Shown here: positions 1 to 7,638 of the stretch, piece by piece
Position numbering within the stretch: the first letter of the stretch is position 1
Layout of the letters: the number at the start of each line of letters is the position of its first letter
From: Deltaproteobacteria bacterium
GTDB lineage: Bacteria; Myxococcota_A; UBA796; UBA9615
DNA: 35,337 bases
Assembly: GCA_023954745.1 (NCBI GenBank)
Contig: JAGSHC010000039.1
Span: 1 to 35,337 of the forward strand
Direction of reading: 5' to 3'
The notes under the pieces: generated by a model
Seen by the model: only the letters and a program-made list of their open reading frames with translations
Told to the model about the DNA's origin: nothing
Database searches by the model: none
Program-made: the position numbers and the translations under genes

Positions 1-1416
1 ATCGACCCGGCGGCGGTGGCGCTGGCTGAGGAGAACCTGACCGGGGCGAAGCTGTCCGTGGGCTCGTTCCTGGATGCGCCGCCGGAGCCGGTGGACCTGC
101 TGCTCGGCAATCCGCCCTACGTGCGTCAGCGAGGCGCCAAGCGCGACCTCTACGTGGACTTCCTCGACGCATCGCCAGCGTGGTTGAAGGACGGTGGGCG
201 CGTCGCCCTGGTGCTGTCGGCCGCTTGGCTCGACGTGGGCTACGGGCGTGACGTGCGTCGCCGGCTGCTCGAGGACTTCGCCGTCGAGTGGATCGTGGAG
301 AGCTCCGCCGAGCGCTGGTTCCCCGGGGTGAAGGTCAACACGATGGTGTTGATCGCCCGTAAGGAGCCGTCGGCGCGGGCCCGGTCCATGGCCCGCGTGC
401 AGTGGGGTGAGGTGAGGTCTGCGTTGCCGGCCCGTCCGACCTTGGTGCGCACGATGCCGCAAGGCGCCTTGGACACCGAGCGGCCGTGGGGGCCCTGGCT
501 TCGGGCGCCACGGTGGTGGATCACCGCCTGGAATCGCTCCACCGCCGATCCGGTCGACGACATCGAGGAAGAGGACGACTTCGTGGACGACGAGTTCGCG
601 GAGGAGGAGGAGCCTGAAGACAGCTGGGAAGTCCCGGTGGTGCCCCTCGGAGCCCTGGCCACGATTCGGCGCGGCTGGACAACCAACGACAACGCCTTCT
701 TCTACCCCCCAGAACGCGCGGGCATCGAGCCCGAGTACCTCAAGCCGCTGCTCAAGTCCCCCAAGCGGGTGACGGGGGTACGTGGAGAGGCCGATGCGCT
801 GCCTCAGCAGGCGTTTGTGTGCGGACTCACGCGCGGCGAGCTCGAGCGCGTGAAGGCCCGGGGTGCGCTCCGCTGGATCGACGACGCCGACCGCACGTCG
901 TGGTCGCTCCAGGCCCAGGAGCCCACCACGCAGATGCTCGTGAAGGGCTACGGCAACAAGTTCCGGCAGCCGCGTTTCGACCGGCCCGTGCACTACGACC
1001 AGCAACTCTACGGCGTCTACCCCGCCCCGGGAGTCGACCCAGACGCGCTCGCAGGGCTGATGCACAGCAGCTGGTTCGGTCTCACTCTCGAGCTGCTCGG
1101 CCGGGTGAACTTCGGGGATGGGGTCCTGTGGCTTGGTCTGCGGGACGCTCGCGCGTTGCCGGTTCCCGATCTGCGCCGGGCCGATCGGTCCGTGCTTCGC
1201 GAACTCGGCGCCGCCTTCCGTGCGCTCCCCGAAGGGCCAGTCCCCCCAGTGAAGGAGCTGGTGCGGGATCCGGAGTGGACGCCGGCGCTTCAGCGAATCG
1301 ACGAACTCGTGGCGGACTTGATGGGCCTCGCAAACGCAGAGAGAACCCAGGTCCTGCCTGCGTTCAGTGCCCTCTGCGGTCGACGCCACCGGAAGGCAGC
1401 GAGCGTCGGACGCTAG
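1..1416 (+). CDS. N6-adenine DNA methyltransferase-like protein (5' truncated)
   Basis: The reading frame is open from base 1, so the N-terminus lies outside the window. The visible 471 codons begin just after the expected SAM-binding motif I (IDPAAVALAEENL fits the acidic strand after it). They contain LLLGNPPYVRQRG, the catalytic NPPY motif of amino-methyltransferases acting on adenine (Eco57I/TaqI-like class). The C-terminal half (GYGNKFRQPRFDRPVHYDQQLYG and WFGLTLELLGRVNFGDGVLWL, near 940-1140) resembles the target-recognition part of TaqI-like enzymes. A strongly acidic insert (about 550-630, runs of E and D) separates the two halves. No nuclease gene lies downstream. The partner could be upstream or fused at the missing N-terminus, or the enzyme may be solitary. 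The 3' end overlaps the convergent AraC-type gene by 53 bp. The methyltransferase call is solid; the target sequence is unknown. Confidence 0.85.
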   Translation: MDPAAVALAEENLTGAKLSVGSFLDAPPEPVDLLLGNPPYVRQRGAKRDLYVDFLDASPAWLKDGGRVALVLSAAWLDVGYGRDVRRRLLEDFAVEWIVESSAERWFPGVKVNTMVLIARKEPSARARSMARVQWGEVRSALPARPTLVRTMPQGALDTERPWGPWLRAPRWWITAWNRSTADPVDDIEEEDDFVDDEFAEEEEPEDSWEVPVVPLGALATIRRGWTTNDNAFFYPPERAGIEPEYLKPLLKSPKRVTGVRGEADALPQQAFVCGLTRGELERVKARGALRWIDDADRTSWSLQAQEPTTQMLVKGYGNKFRQPRFDRPVHYDQQLYGVYPAPGVDPDALAGLMHSSWFGLTLELLGRVNFGDGVLWLGLRDARALPVPDLRRADRSVLRELGAAFRALPEGPVPPVKELVRDPEWTPALQRIDELVADLMGLANAERTQVLPAFSALCGRRHRKAASVGR

Positions 1417-2389
1417 CGGGGGTCTTGCCGGTCCACCGCTTGAAGGCGCGGGTGAACGCGCTCTGTTCGCTGAAGCCGAGCAAGAACGCCACCTCGGCGA
1501 GGGACAGCGACGTGTCCGCGAGGTGCATGCGCGCCAGACGCTCGCGAACACCATCCACCACGGTCTTGTACGTGAGGCCGCGCTCTCCCAGGCGCCGCTG
1601 CAAGGTGCGCGCGCCGAGGCCCAGCCCCCGGCCGGAGTCGGCGATGGAGGGAGAGCCATCCGGGAGCGCGAGCGCCACATTCCTCTCCAGCTCGTCCAGC
1701 CAGTCTCCCTCCACTGGGAGGCGCTCGACGAGGAGGGCGGCGTGTTCCTCGAGGATGCGTCCCAGCGCGGCGTCTGCGCCCGGAACCTCGGCTTGCCACA
1801 CGCTTGGGGTGCACACGAGAGCGGCGCGGTTCGCGTCGTGACGCACGGGGCACGCGAACAGGTCTTGTGCCGCTCGATCTCCGGGGGCCGGGTAGGGCAC
1901 GTCGACTCGCACGAGCCGCAACGCGCCACCGGTTGCCTCTCGCATCCGAAGGGCCGTGACCCCGAGGGTGTAGTCGACCACCGGCCGAGGCAGTGGGTCC
2001 GGGAGACTGGGCACCCGGAACACGAGGGCGGGGGTGGGTTGCCGCTCGATGGTGAAGCTCACGTCGGTGTTCACCAGGGAGAACCAGCGGGCCACCCGGC
2101 TCAGCGCCTCGCCCACGGTGGCGCTGTGTCGGCCGAGCCACATGAGCACGCGGTAGTCCTCGCCTCGCACGAGGGAAGCGGCCTGGAGAGGGAGAGTGGG
2201 GTCCCCCGTGGCCTCGAGCGCCGCGGCCCAGACCCTCTGCTCCGCATCGGCGGGAATGCGGGCTTCGGGGTCGGCGAGCACGGCGGCGTCGAGGCCAACG
2301 CGGTCACGCAGCGCGCTCGGGTCCAGTCCTCGGGCGGTGCAGGCCTCCAGCAGGACGCGGGCTGCGATCGTGGGAACCGTGGGGGGCAA
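1364..2389 (-). CDS. AraC-family transcriptional regulator (Arabinose_bd-type N-terminal domain)
   Basis: About 341 residues. The N-terminal part (PTIAARVLLEACTARGLD, followed by GLDAAVLADPEARIP) matches the ligand-sensing domain of AraC regulators of the OruR/GadX-like Arabinose_bd group. The last about 100 residues form a double helix-turn-helix DNA-binding domain (SLAEVAFLLGFSEQSAFTRAFKRWTGKTPASVRRS). It probably binds a small carbon or lipid ligand and controls nearby transcription. The open frame reaches 2524, but family alignment puts the start near TTG at 2389. No good Shine-Dalgarno is visible there, so the start is uncertain. With this start the gene overlaps the last 86 bp of the upstream acyltransferase-like gene on the same strand, which suggests coupled expression. 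Its target is not evident. Confidence 0.85.
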   Translation of the reverse strand: MPPTVPTIAARVLLEACTARGLDPSALRDRVGLDAAVLADPEARIPADAEQRVWAAALEATGDPTLPLQAASLVRGEDYRVLMWLGRHSATVGEALSRVARWFSLVNTDVSFTIERQPTPALVFRVPSLPDPLPRPVVDYTLGVTALRMREATGGALRLVRVDVPYPAPGDRAAQDLFACPVRHDANRAALVCTPSVWQAEVPGADAALGRILEEHAALLVERLPVEGDWLDELERNVALALPDGSPSIADSGRGLGLGARTLQRRLGERGLTYKTVVDGVRERLARMHLADTSLSLAEVAFLLGFSEQSAFTRAFKRWTGKTPASVRRSLPSGGVDRRGH

Positions 2390-3818
2390 GGTGGCGAGCG
2401 TACCGGGCGGAGATGCCGGTCGCGATGAGTGCGAGGAGCAGGATGAGTCCCACGCCGCGCTCGCCGAGGGTTCCGAAGAGGGTCTGCCGCCCGTGGCGGG
2501 GCAGGCGAACCAGGAGGACTCCATCCTCGGTGTCGTCGAAGGCGCTTCGCTGTCCCAGGAGCCGCCCCATCGGGTCGATTCCGGCGGAGAGACCCCAGCG
2601 GGTGGAGCGCACGACGCTGTGCCCGCCCTCGATGGCGCGGACGGCGGCCATGTGGGTGTGTACCGGGTCGATGCCGGCCCAGTCGGAGCTGGGCAGGGCC
2701 ACGAGGTCGGCGCCGAGTCGGGCGTGGTTCACGGCGAGATACGGCGCGTCGTAGTCGTAGCAAATGGCTCCGCCGGCTCGGCCAAACGCGGTCTCGACGG
2801 TGGTCGGCGGCTCGGTGCCCCGGACGGCGGGCTCTCCGGGAACGGGCTCGTGCTTCAGGTAGGTGTGGTCGACCGTTCCATCAGGGCGAAGCCAGGCGTA
2901 CTTGTTTTCGTAGCGAAAGCTGTCGCCCGGGAGCGGGATGACGTAGGCAACGACGAGCTCCGTGGCGGTCTCCGCTGCGAGGTCTCCGAGCCATGCCTGG
3001 AAGGCATCTTCTTCATCCTGCATCACCAAGGTGGAGGCTTCGGTCCACACGACGAGGCGGGCTCCAGCGTCGGCTGCGCGGCGCGTCCGTGCGGCGAGGG
3101 TCTCGTTCCAGTCGGCCACGAGAGCGGGCTCGGGGAGGTCGGGGCTGCCGATGGTGGATGGCGTATCGATGGTGGCGACGAGGGTCGTCTCGGCCGGGGG
3201 CGTCTGGAGTCGCAGACCGCCCCACACGTGCGCCAGGACCACGATGGCGCCAAGGGCCACGGCGGGCCTGCGGGCCCGGGACTCCCCCGCGAGCAGGGCT
3301 TCGATGGTGGCGCCCACGCCGTGGATGAGGAGCGAGATGAACGAGAGGCCGCCCAGGGATGCCAGCTGCATCAGAGGCAGGTTGCTCATCTGCGAGTAGC
3401 CCGCCGCACCCCATGAGAGGAACGGTGTGCCGTTGCGCTGGAGCCACTCGGCGGCGGTGGCCAGCAGCGCGAAGACGAGGATGCGTCGGATGGGGTCGAG
3501 GCGGAGACGGGACAGAGCGAGGTAGGGGAGGGCCGCGAAGAACGCCAAGGGGACCCCGTAGAGCAGCGACATGACGAGGGGCAGCGGGTCCGAGACGATC
3601 CGGACCGTGGCCAGGGTCCAGCCCACGAGCAGAGCGAGGACCAGGCTGACCAGCCCGCGCCACCCTGGGCGAAGGCGCTGGTAGCGCAGGAAGGGTACGG
3701 CGGCGAGCCAGGCGAGCAGCGCGATGGGGCTCTGCACGTAGGTGAGGGCGATGATCCCGACTCCGAGTAGAAGCCAGGTGATGGGGGAGCGATCGAGGGC
3801 GGAAACGAGCTTGTTCAT
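2304..3818 (-). CDS. Apolipoprotein N-acyltransferase-like membrane protein (Lnt/CN hydrolase family)
   Basis: 504 residues. Several hydrophobic helices lie in the first about 200 residues, followed by a nitrilase-type domain, the architecture of Lnt, the enzyme that N-acylates the amino-terminal cysteine of lipoproteins in the inner membrane. The catalytic triad can be placed: Glu260 (VVWTEAS), Lys322 (TYLKHEPVPGE) and Cys353 (GGAICYDYDAP), in the order expected from E. coli Lnt (E267, K335, C387). The sequence after the cysteine (CYDYD) and the WGLSAGID segment differ from typical housekeeping Lnt, so this may be a paralogue with another acyl acceptor. The ATG at 3818 is preceded by AAGGAGAG at good spacing. 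A C-terminal helix (GVGLILLLALIATGISA) is followed by a tail overlapping the AraC-type gene. Other lipoproteins in the window (22.1, 24.3 and 28.6 kb) are plausible substrates of an Lnt. Confidence 0.82.
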   Translation of the reverse strand: MNKLVSALDRSPITWLLLGVGIIALTYVQSPIALLAWLAAVPFLRYQRLRPGWRGLVSLVLALLVGWTLATVRIVSDPLPLVMSLLYGVPLAFFAALPYLALSRLRLDPIRRILVFALLATAAEWLQRNGTPFLSWGAAGYSQMSNLPLMQLASLGGLSFISLLIHGVGATIEALLAGESRARRPAVALGAIVVLAHVWGGLRLQTPPAETTLVATIDTPSTIGSPDLPEPALVADWNETLAARTRRAADAGARLVVWTEASTLVMQDEEDAFQAWLGDLAAETATELVVAYVIPLPGDSFRYENKYAWLRPDGTVDHTYLKHEPVPGEPAVRGTEPPTTVETAFGRAGGAICYDYDAPYLAVNHARLGADLVALPSSDWAGIDPVHTHMAAVRAIEGGHSVVRSTRWGLSAGIDPMGRLLGQRSAFDDTEDGVLLVRLPRHGRQTLFGTLGERGVGLILLLALIATGISARYARHLAPHGSHDRSPRPAGGLHRPRTGPERAA

Positions 3819-3936
3819 GGGTCTCTCCTTCGCCGACTATCCTCGTCTTTCAGGCCGCCCGGTCTCTTGACCCCGCGCGCCACTCTCTGGACCGCGCGTG
3901 CCAGCGCCCGCCAGCGCGCGATGCCCCTGGCAGCGC

Positions 3937-3942
3937 TACATT
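3937..3942 (+). promoter_or_regulatory. -10-like hexamer for a leaderless start
   Basis: TACATT ends 6 nt before the GTG at 3949, so transcription would begin at about the start codon. No Shine-Dalgarno precedes the GTG and no -35 is recognisable. Confidence 0.4.
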
Positions 3943-3948
3943 CCCGCC

Positions 3949-4638
3949 GTGCTCAACAAGGTCCTCCGCAGTCGCCTCCTTGGCCTCCTCGTCTCAGTGA
4001 CCGGCGCGCTCCTGCTCGCTGCGGGCGCCTTCTTGTGGGTGCGTCCGCTCGCCGGACCGCCGGATGGAGCCGCCCTCGACGACTTCGAGCCCAAGGCGAC
4101 CTTGGCAGTCACGGCGGGCGACGAGGCAGTGACGTCCCCGCCCATCCCGGTGAATGCCCGGGCCCTTCATCGGGTCGTGGTGGAGGGCAGCCTCGCGTTC
4201 GACACGGCGAGAGCAACGCTCGACGGGGACATGCTCGTCACTGGCGCTGGCGAAGGCATGCCTCGCCTCGTTCTCGGCGCGGGCTCCAGCGCGTTGTTGG
4301 GTGTGGCGCAGCCCGGGCGCTGGGTCTTCGCGCTCCCCGACGGCATCAAGGACGGGGGCCATCTCGCTGTGTGGCTCGATCTGGCGCCCGCCGCTCGGCA
4401 CTACTCCATGAGCCCCGAGGACGTCGAGAAGGCGCTCAGCGGCGACCTGAAGGTCGAACTCTGGACGCGCACCGCGCCGGCCCGGGGTCCCATCGCGGCG
4501 GCGCCCTTGTGGTTCCCGGGGGGCATGCTGTTGGCTCTGGGGATCGCGCTCTCGGTGGTCGCGGGCCGCATCCGCACGATGGAGCAGGAGGCCGCGTCGA
4601 GGCAGCCGCCAGTGGGGGCCGCTCCGCGGGACGTCTAG
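3949..4638 (+). CDS. Hypothetical protein with two membrane helices
   Basis: 229 residues from the GTG at 3949 (the frame is open to a GTG at 3898). An N-terminal helix (LLGLLVSVTGALLLAAGAFLWV) and a C-terminal helix (GGMLLALGIALSVVAG) bracket a soluble domain of about 145 residues. The domain is rich in beta-type patterns and is probably extracytoplasmic. This N-in, C-in arrangement is reminiscent of TMEM43-like proteins, but I do not recognise the family. The start was chosen because the first helix follows a basic LNKVLRSRLL segment and a TACATT hexamer sits 6 nt upstream. The stop codon overlaps the stop of the opposite-strand thioesterase gene by 2 bp. Confidence 0.7.
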   Translation: MLNKVLRSRLLGLLVSVTGALLLAAGAFLWVRPLAGPPDGAALDDFEPKATLAVTAGDEAVTSPPIPVNARALHRVVVEGSLAFDTARATLDGDMLVTGAGEGMPRLVLGAGSSALLGVAQPGRWVFALPDGIKDGGHLAVWLDLAPAARHYSMSPEDVEKALSGDLKVELWTRTAPARGPIAAAPLWFPGGMLLALGIALSVVAGRIRTMEQEAASRQPPVGAAPRDV

Positions 4639-5075
4639 GCGAACTTTGCGGGGTCGAAGGCCTCGAGCACCTCGGGGGGCATGCGCAGCGGCCGGCCCGT
4701 GTCGATGGCGACGTACCCCCACACATTCAACCCGCGAGCGATGACCGCTCCGTCGCTCTGCCGCACCATCTCGTGGGCCCGATGGGCCGTGGCGGCGCGC
4801 ATCAGCGTCGGCCAGGTCTTCAGTTCGAGCACGTCGCCGGCGAAGGCTGGGAGCCGATAGTCGATCTCGTGCCTTCGCACCACGAACATCGCTCCCAGCG
4901 CGACGAAGCGCTGGTGGTCGAACCCCAAAGCGTGGGAATGGGCGATGGCGGCGACGTTCATCCACTGGATGTAGGCGACGTTGTTCGCCCTCCCTTGGGC
5001 GTCGATGTCGTCCTCGGTCACCGTGTACGGGAGCACGAAGGGCTTGGTGGCGGAGGGGGTGGGGGTCCGGCGCAT
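4635..5075 (-). CDS. Acyl-CoA thioesterase, hotdog fold (YbgC/FatA-like)
   Basis: 146 residues from ATG 5075. The pattern TEDDIDAQGRANNVAYIQWMN corresponds to the active-site region of 4HBT-type thioesterases (usually D-x-x-GHVNN-x-x-Y). It is followed by VVRRHEIDYRLPAFAGDVLELKTW, the second typical hotdog strand pair. The enzyme would hydrolyse an acyl-CoA thioester in the cytoplasm; chain length cannot be deduced. The histidine of the usual GH-NN motif is replaced by arginine (GRANN), while the aspartate two residues before the GR is kept. There is no Shine-Dalgarno. The divergent radical SAM gene starts only 45 bp away, so both promoters must lie in this short interval. Confidence 0.85.
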   Translation of the reverse strand: MRRTPTPSATKPFVLPYTVTEDDIDAQGRANNVAYIQWMNVAAIAHSHALGFDHQRFVALGAMFVVRRHEIDYRLPAFAGDVLELKTWPTLMRAATAHRAHEMVRQSDGAVIARGLNVWGYVAIDTGRPLRMPPEVLEAFDPAKFA

Positions 5076-5081
5076 GACGGG

Positions 5082-5114
5082 GGTGTAGCAGGGAATAGAA
5101 TCTGGATATATGTT
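5082..5114. promoter_or_regulatory. Divergent pair of -10-like hexamers for two leaderless starts
   Basis: On the minus strand TACACC (5087-5082) ends 6 nt before ATG 5075. On the plus strand TATGTT (5109-5114) ends 6 nt before GTG 5121. An alternative plus-strand -10, TAGAAT at 5096-5101, would give a leader of about 12 nt. The whole divergent control region is 45 bp, so the two promoters probably interfere with each other. Confidence 0.4.
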
Positions 5115-5120
5115 CAGTGA

Positions 5121-6209
5121 GTGACAGATCCAAACCTGAGACATCGGCGTGGTCGTGGCGCGGTGAGCGCCCGGGTCGGGCGATACGAGTCCGCGGGCCG
5201 CGAGCTGTTTGATGACGGCTGGGGCTCCATCGAAGAGGTGGTCGAGGAGGGAGGGCCTCGCACGCACGTGCAGCCGGAGCACCCTCGAAAGATCATCAGC
5301 CGCAACAACTCCCCCGACATCGGCTTCGACCGTTCGCTCAATCCGTATCAAGGCTGTGAGCACGGCTGCATCTACTGCTACGCCCGTCCCAGTCACGCCT
5401 ACAACGGGCTGGGGGCAGGCCTCGACTTCGAGACCCGCATCTTCAGCAAGCCGTCGGCGCCTGCTCTGCTCCGAAAGGAACTCAGCGCCAGGAACTATCG
5501 CCCGGACACCCTCGTGATCGGCGGAAACACCGACCCCTACCAACCGGTGGAGCGCATGTTGGGCATCACGCGGGGGGTGCTCGAGGTCCTCAACGAGTTT
5601 GGTCATCCCACCGGGCTCATCACCAAGGGCCGCGGCGTGCTGCGGGACATCGACCTCCTCTCCTCCATGGCCGAGCGAAACCTGGCGCGGGTGGCGGTGT
5701 CGGTGACCACGCTGGACCCCGCTCTGTCGCGGCGCCTCGAGCCCCGGGCGGCGTCGCCGGCGGCTCGGCTGAAGGTCATTGAGAAGCTGTCCGACGCCGG
5801 GGTGCCGGTCGTCGTGATGCTCGCGCCGGTGATTCCGGCGGTGAATGACGCGGAGATCGAGTCGATCCTCACCGCGGTCGCTGATGCGGGGGCGCGCTCA
5901 GCCGGCTACGTGCTCCTGAGGCTGCCCCTCGAGGTGGCCCCGCTCTTTGACGAGTGGCTGGAGGAGCACCTGCCCTTGCGACGCGAACATGTCCTGGAGC
6001 TCGTGCGCCAGTGTCGGGGCGGGGGCGTGTACCAGGCGCAGTTCGGAACCCGCATGCGGGGGACGGGTGCCTATGCCGATCTCATCGCCCAGCGCTTCGC
6101 CCTCGCCAAGCGACGCAACGGGTTTGGCCCCATCGAGAAGCTGTCGAGGGAACACTTCGCGGTTCCGCCGAAGGCGGGCGACCAGATGAATTTGTTTGGC
6201 TCTCCCTGA
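5121..6209 (+). CDS. PA0069-family radical SAM protein (spore photoproduct lyase-like)
   Basis: 362 residues. The 4Fe-4S/SAM motif is CEHGCIYC (Cys79, Cys83, Cys86), preceded by NPYQG and followed by YARPSHAY, as in the PA0069/SplB-like group. The N-terminal RGRGAVSARVGRYE and C-terminal QMNLFGSP segments are also typical of that family. It would cleave SAM to start a radical reaction. The family is widespread but its substrate is not settled, and spore photoproduct repair is only a structural analogy. The GTG at 5121 is chosen because RGRGA should lie near the N-terminus and a TATGTT hexamer sits 6 nt upstream. It is followed after 33 bp by the convergent amidohydrolase gene. Confidence 0.88.
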   Translation: MTDPNLRHRRGRGAVSARVGRYESAGRELFDDGWGSIEEVVEEGGPRTHVQPEHPRKIISRNNSPDIGFDRSLNPYQGCEHGCIYCYARPSHAYNGLGAGLDFETRIFSKPSAPALLRKELSARNYRPDTLVIGGNTDPYQPVERMLGITRGVLEVLNEFGHPTGLITKGRGVLRDIDLLSSMAERNLARVAVSVTTLDPALSRRLEPRAASPAARLKVIEKLSDAGVPVVVMLAPVIPAVNDAEIESILTAVADAGARSAGYVLLRLPLEVAPLFDEWLEEHLPLRREHVLELVRQCRGGGVYQAQFGTRMRGTGAYADLIAQRFALAKRRNGFGPIEKLSREHFAVPPKAGDQMNLFGSP

Positions 6210-6242
6210 GGGACGACCGGCGTCGATCGCTCTGGGCGGCGA

Positions 6243-7499
6243 TCAGGCGGCCTCGGCCAACGGGGGAGGCGCGGCGCGCACGAGCCAGCTCAGATCCGGG
6301 TTGCCTGCGCGCAGCAGCCAACCGCAGGGGTCGTCGGGCGTGTACCCGTGCGTGTCTACACGAAGGAGCCCGGGGGCGCGGCCCTGGGCGAGGGCTCCCA
6401 TGGTCTCGAGACCGAGGGCATCGGCGCCGCCAGAGGTGGCCGCCGTAATCAGCACCATGGAGGGCACCTCGGGGTAGGCCGCGTGCAGCTCGGCGGCTTC
6501 GCGAAGCACCGACATGTCGGGCGACGAGGAGCTGCTGTCGGTCCCCAGGGCCACACTGCAGCCGCTCTCGAGGTACGGAATGAGCGGCGGCAGGTCCCCG
6601 CTCACGTGCAGGTCAGAGCGAGGGCAGAGCACCACGGGAGCACCCGTGGAGGCGGCCTGCTCTGCGATCATCCGCCCGCCCCCGAGGGGGTGGATCAGGA
6701 GCATGCGGTCGTGGAGGAGGTCGAGGAACTCCTTGGCGACGGCCTCGCCGGCGCGTCGCAGGTCCCAGTCATCGTCGGAGCCGACCATCTGCACGACGGT
6801 CTCGGCGCCGGCTTCGATGGCGATTCCCGCCAGCTCCTTGAGGGCGCTCTTCGCCGTCGCGCGCAGCCCGTCGGGCGCGAGTCGGTAGCGAACTCCATCG
6901 GGCCACGGGATGATCCCAGCCTTCTGGACGGCGGCGGCGGCCAGGGCCTTCGCCATGCGTCGGGCGGTGATCAGCTCGTGGAACACCACTCCGTACATGC
7001 CTTCGCGACCCATGGCGGGGACGGGGCGAAGCGAGTGGGTGATCTCTCCCACCGCGGCCGTGCCTTCGGCCAGGGATGCGCGCACTGCGGTGCGGATCTG
7101 GGACTCCCGGGAGTCCTCGTCCAGTCCGTCCGTTTCTGCCCTCAGCTCGCTGAGCTTCCGCAGCCATCGGCGCAGGCCAATGCCGCTGGGCACGTCGACC
7201 TGAGCGCGGGTGAGAGAGGTCAGCTCCAACCGCGCGTTGGCGTTCACGAGTCCTGGCATCAGCATGCCGTCGAGGTCTGCCCGGCCCACACCCGCCCACA
7301 AGCGAGCGAGCTCGGCCCGTTCACCGACTCCGAGGATGGTTCCATCCTCGATGTCCATCACCACGGCGCCATCGCGGATGGGTGCGGAGTCCCCCGGGAT
7401 CACCCACGGGGCCGAGTACAGCCGCAGCCGGAACGGATCGCGGTCGGGGGATGGAAGCCCCGGGGCGCCTCTCCAGCGCCGCAAGCGGTCACGAATCAT
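6243..7499 (-). CDS. Amidohydrolase-family protein lacking metal ligands (probable pseudoenzyme)
   Basis: 418 residues. The order of motifs is that of the SsnA/TrzN/aminodeoxyfutalosine deaminase branch: an N-terminal beta sandwich with DGAVVMDIEDGTILGVG, then MPGLVNA, VVFHEL, LCPRSDLHVSGDLPP and ALGTDSSSSS. However, the first metal-binding motif H-x-H is replaced by Asn88-Ala89-Arg90 (VNANARLEL). The strand that usually carries H-x-A-E reads VVQMVGSDDDW, without histidine. Only His270 (LLIHPLGG) and Asp321 (GTDS) remain of the usual ligands. The fold is therefore kept while zinc-dependent hydrolysis is probably lost. ATG 7499 has GAGAGGA 8 nt upstream. A role in binding or regulation is inference. 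The frame is intact, so it is not a decayed gene. Confidence 0.85.
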   Translation of the reverse strand: MIRDRLRRWRGAPGLPSPDRDPFRLRLYSAPWVIPGDSAPIRDGAVVMDIEDGTILGVGERAELARLWAGVGRADLDGMLMPGLVNANARLELTSLTRAQVDVPSGIGLRRWLRKLSELRAETDGLDEDSRESQIRTAVRASLAEGTAAVGEITHSLRPVPAMGREGMYGVVFHELITARRMAKALAAAAVQKAGIIPWPDGVRYRLAPDGLRATAKSALKELAGIAIEAGAETVVQMVGSDDDWDLRRAGEAVAKEFLDLLHDRMLLIHPLGGGRMIAEQAASTGAPVVLCPRSDLHVSGDLPPLIPYLESGCSVALGTDSSSSSPDMSVLREAAELHAAYPEVPSMVLITAATSGGADALGLETMGALAQGRAPGLLRVDTHGYTPDDPCGWLLRAGNPDLSWLVRAAPPPLAEAA

Positions 7500-7549
7500 C
7501 TGTCTGTTCCTCTCGTGGGGTCAGTGCTCGAACCCCAACGTTGCCTCGA

Positions 7550-7602
7550 ATCGTCCAAACCGCCACCGAATATCTCGGCCAGCGGTCCAATATCGTCCAA
7601 AC
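7550..7602. repeat. Direct repeats in the divergent promoter region
   Basis: ATCGTCCAAAC occurs at 7550-7560 and 7592-7602, exactly 42 bp apart (four helical turns). A related GGTCCAATATC lies at 7584-7594. The repeats lie between the amidohydrolase (-) and DUF3050 (+) genes and could be operator sites for an unknown regulator. Confidence 0.4.
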
Positions 7603-7624
7603 GCCGTCATGTGACGGGGCGCGC

Positions 7625-7632
7625 TATACCTA
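7625..7632 (+). promoter_or_regulatory. -10-like element for a leaderless start
   Basis: TATACCTA lies just before ATG 7639. Either TATACC (gap 8) or TACCTA (gap 6) would place the transcription start at or next to the ATG. No Shine-Dalgarno is present. Confidence 0.4.
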
Positions 7633-7638
7633 TGGCCC

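Noticed and set aside
1-1416. Complete restriction-modification or phage-defence system
   Set aside because: Only a truncated methyltransferase is visible; no nuclease, helicase or other defence gene follows it in the window.
2101-2763. 220-codon Arg/Pro-rich frame on the minus strand over the lnt-araC junction
   Set aside because: Frame-shifted shadow of the two real genes; arginine-rich composition typical of out-of-frame GC-rich sequence.
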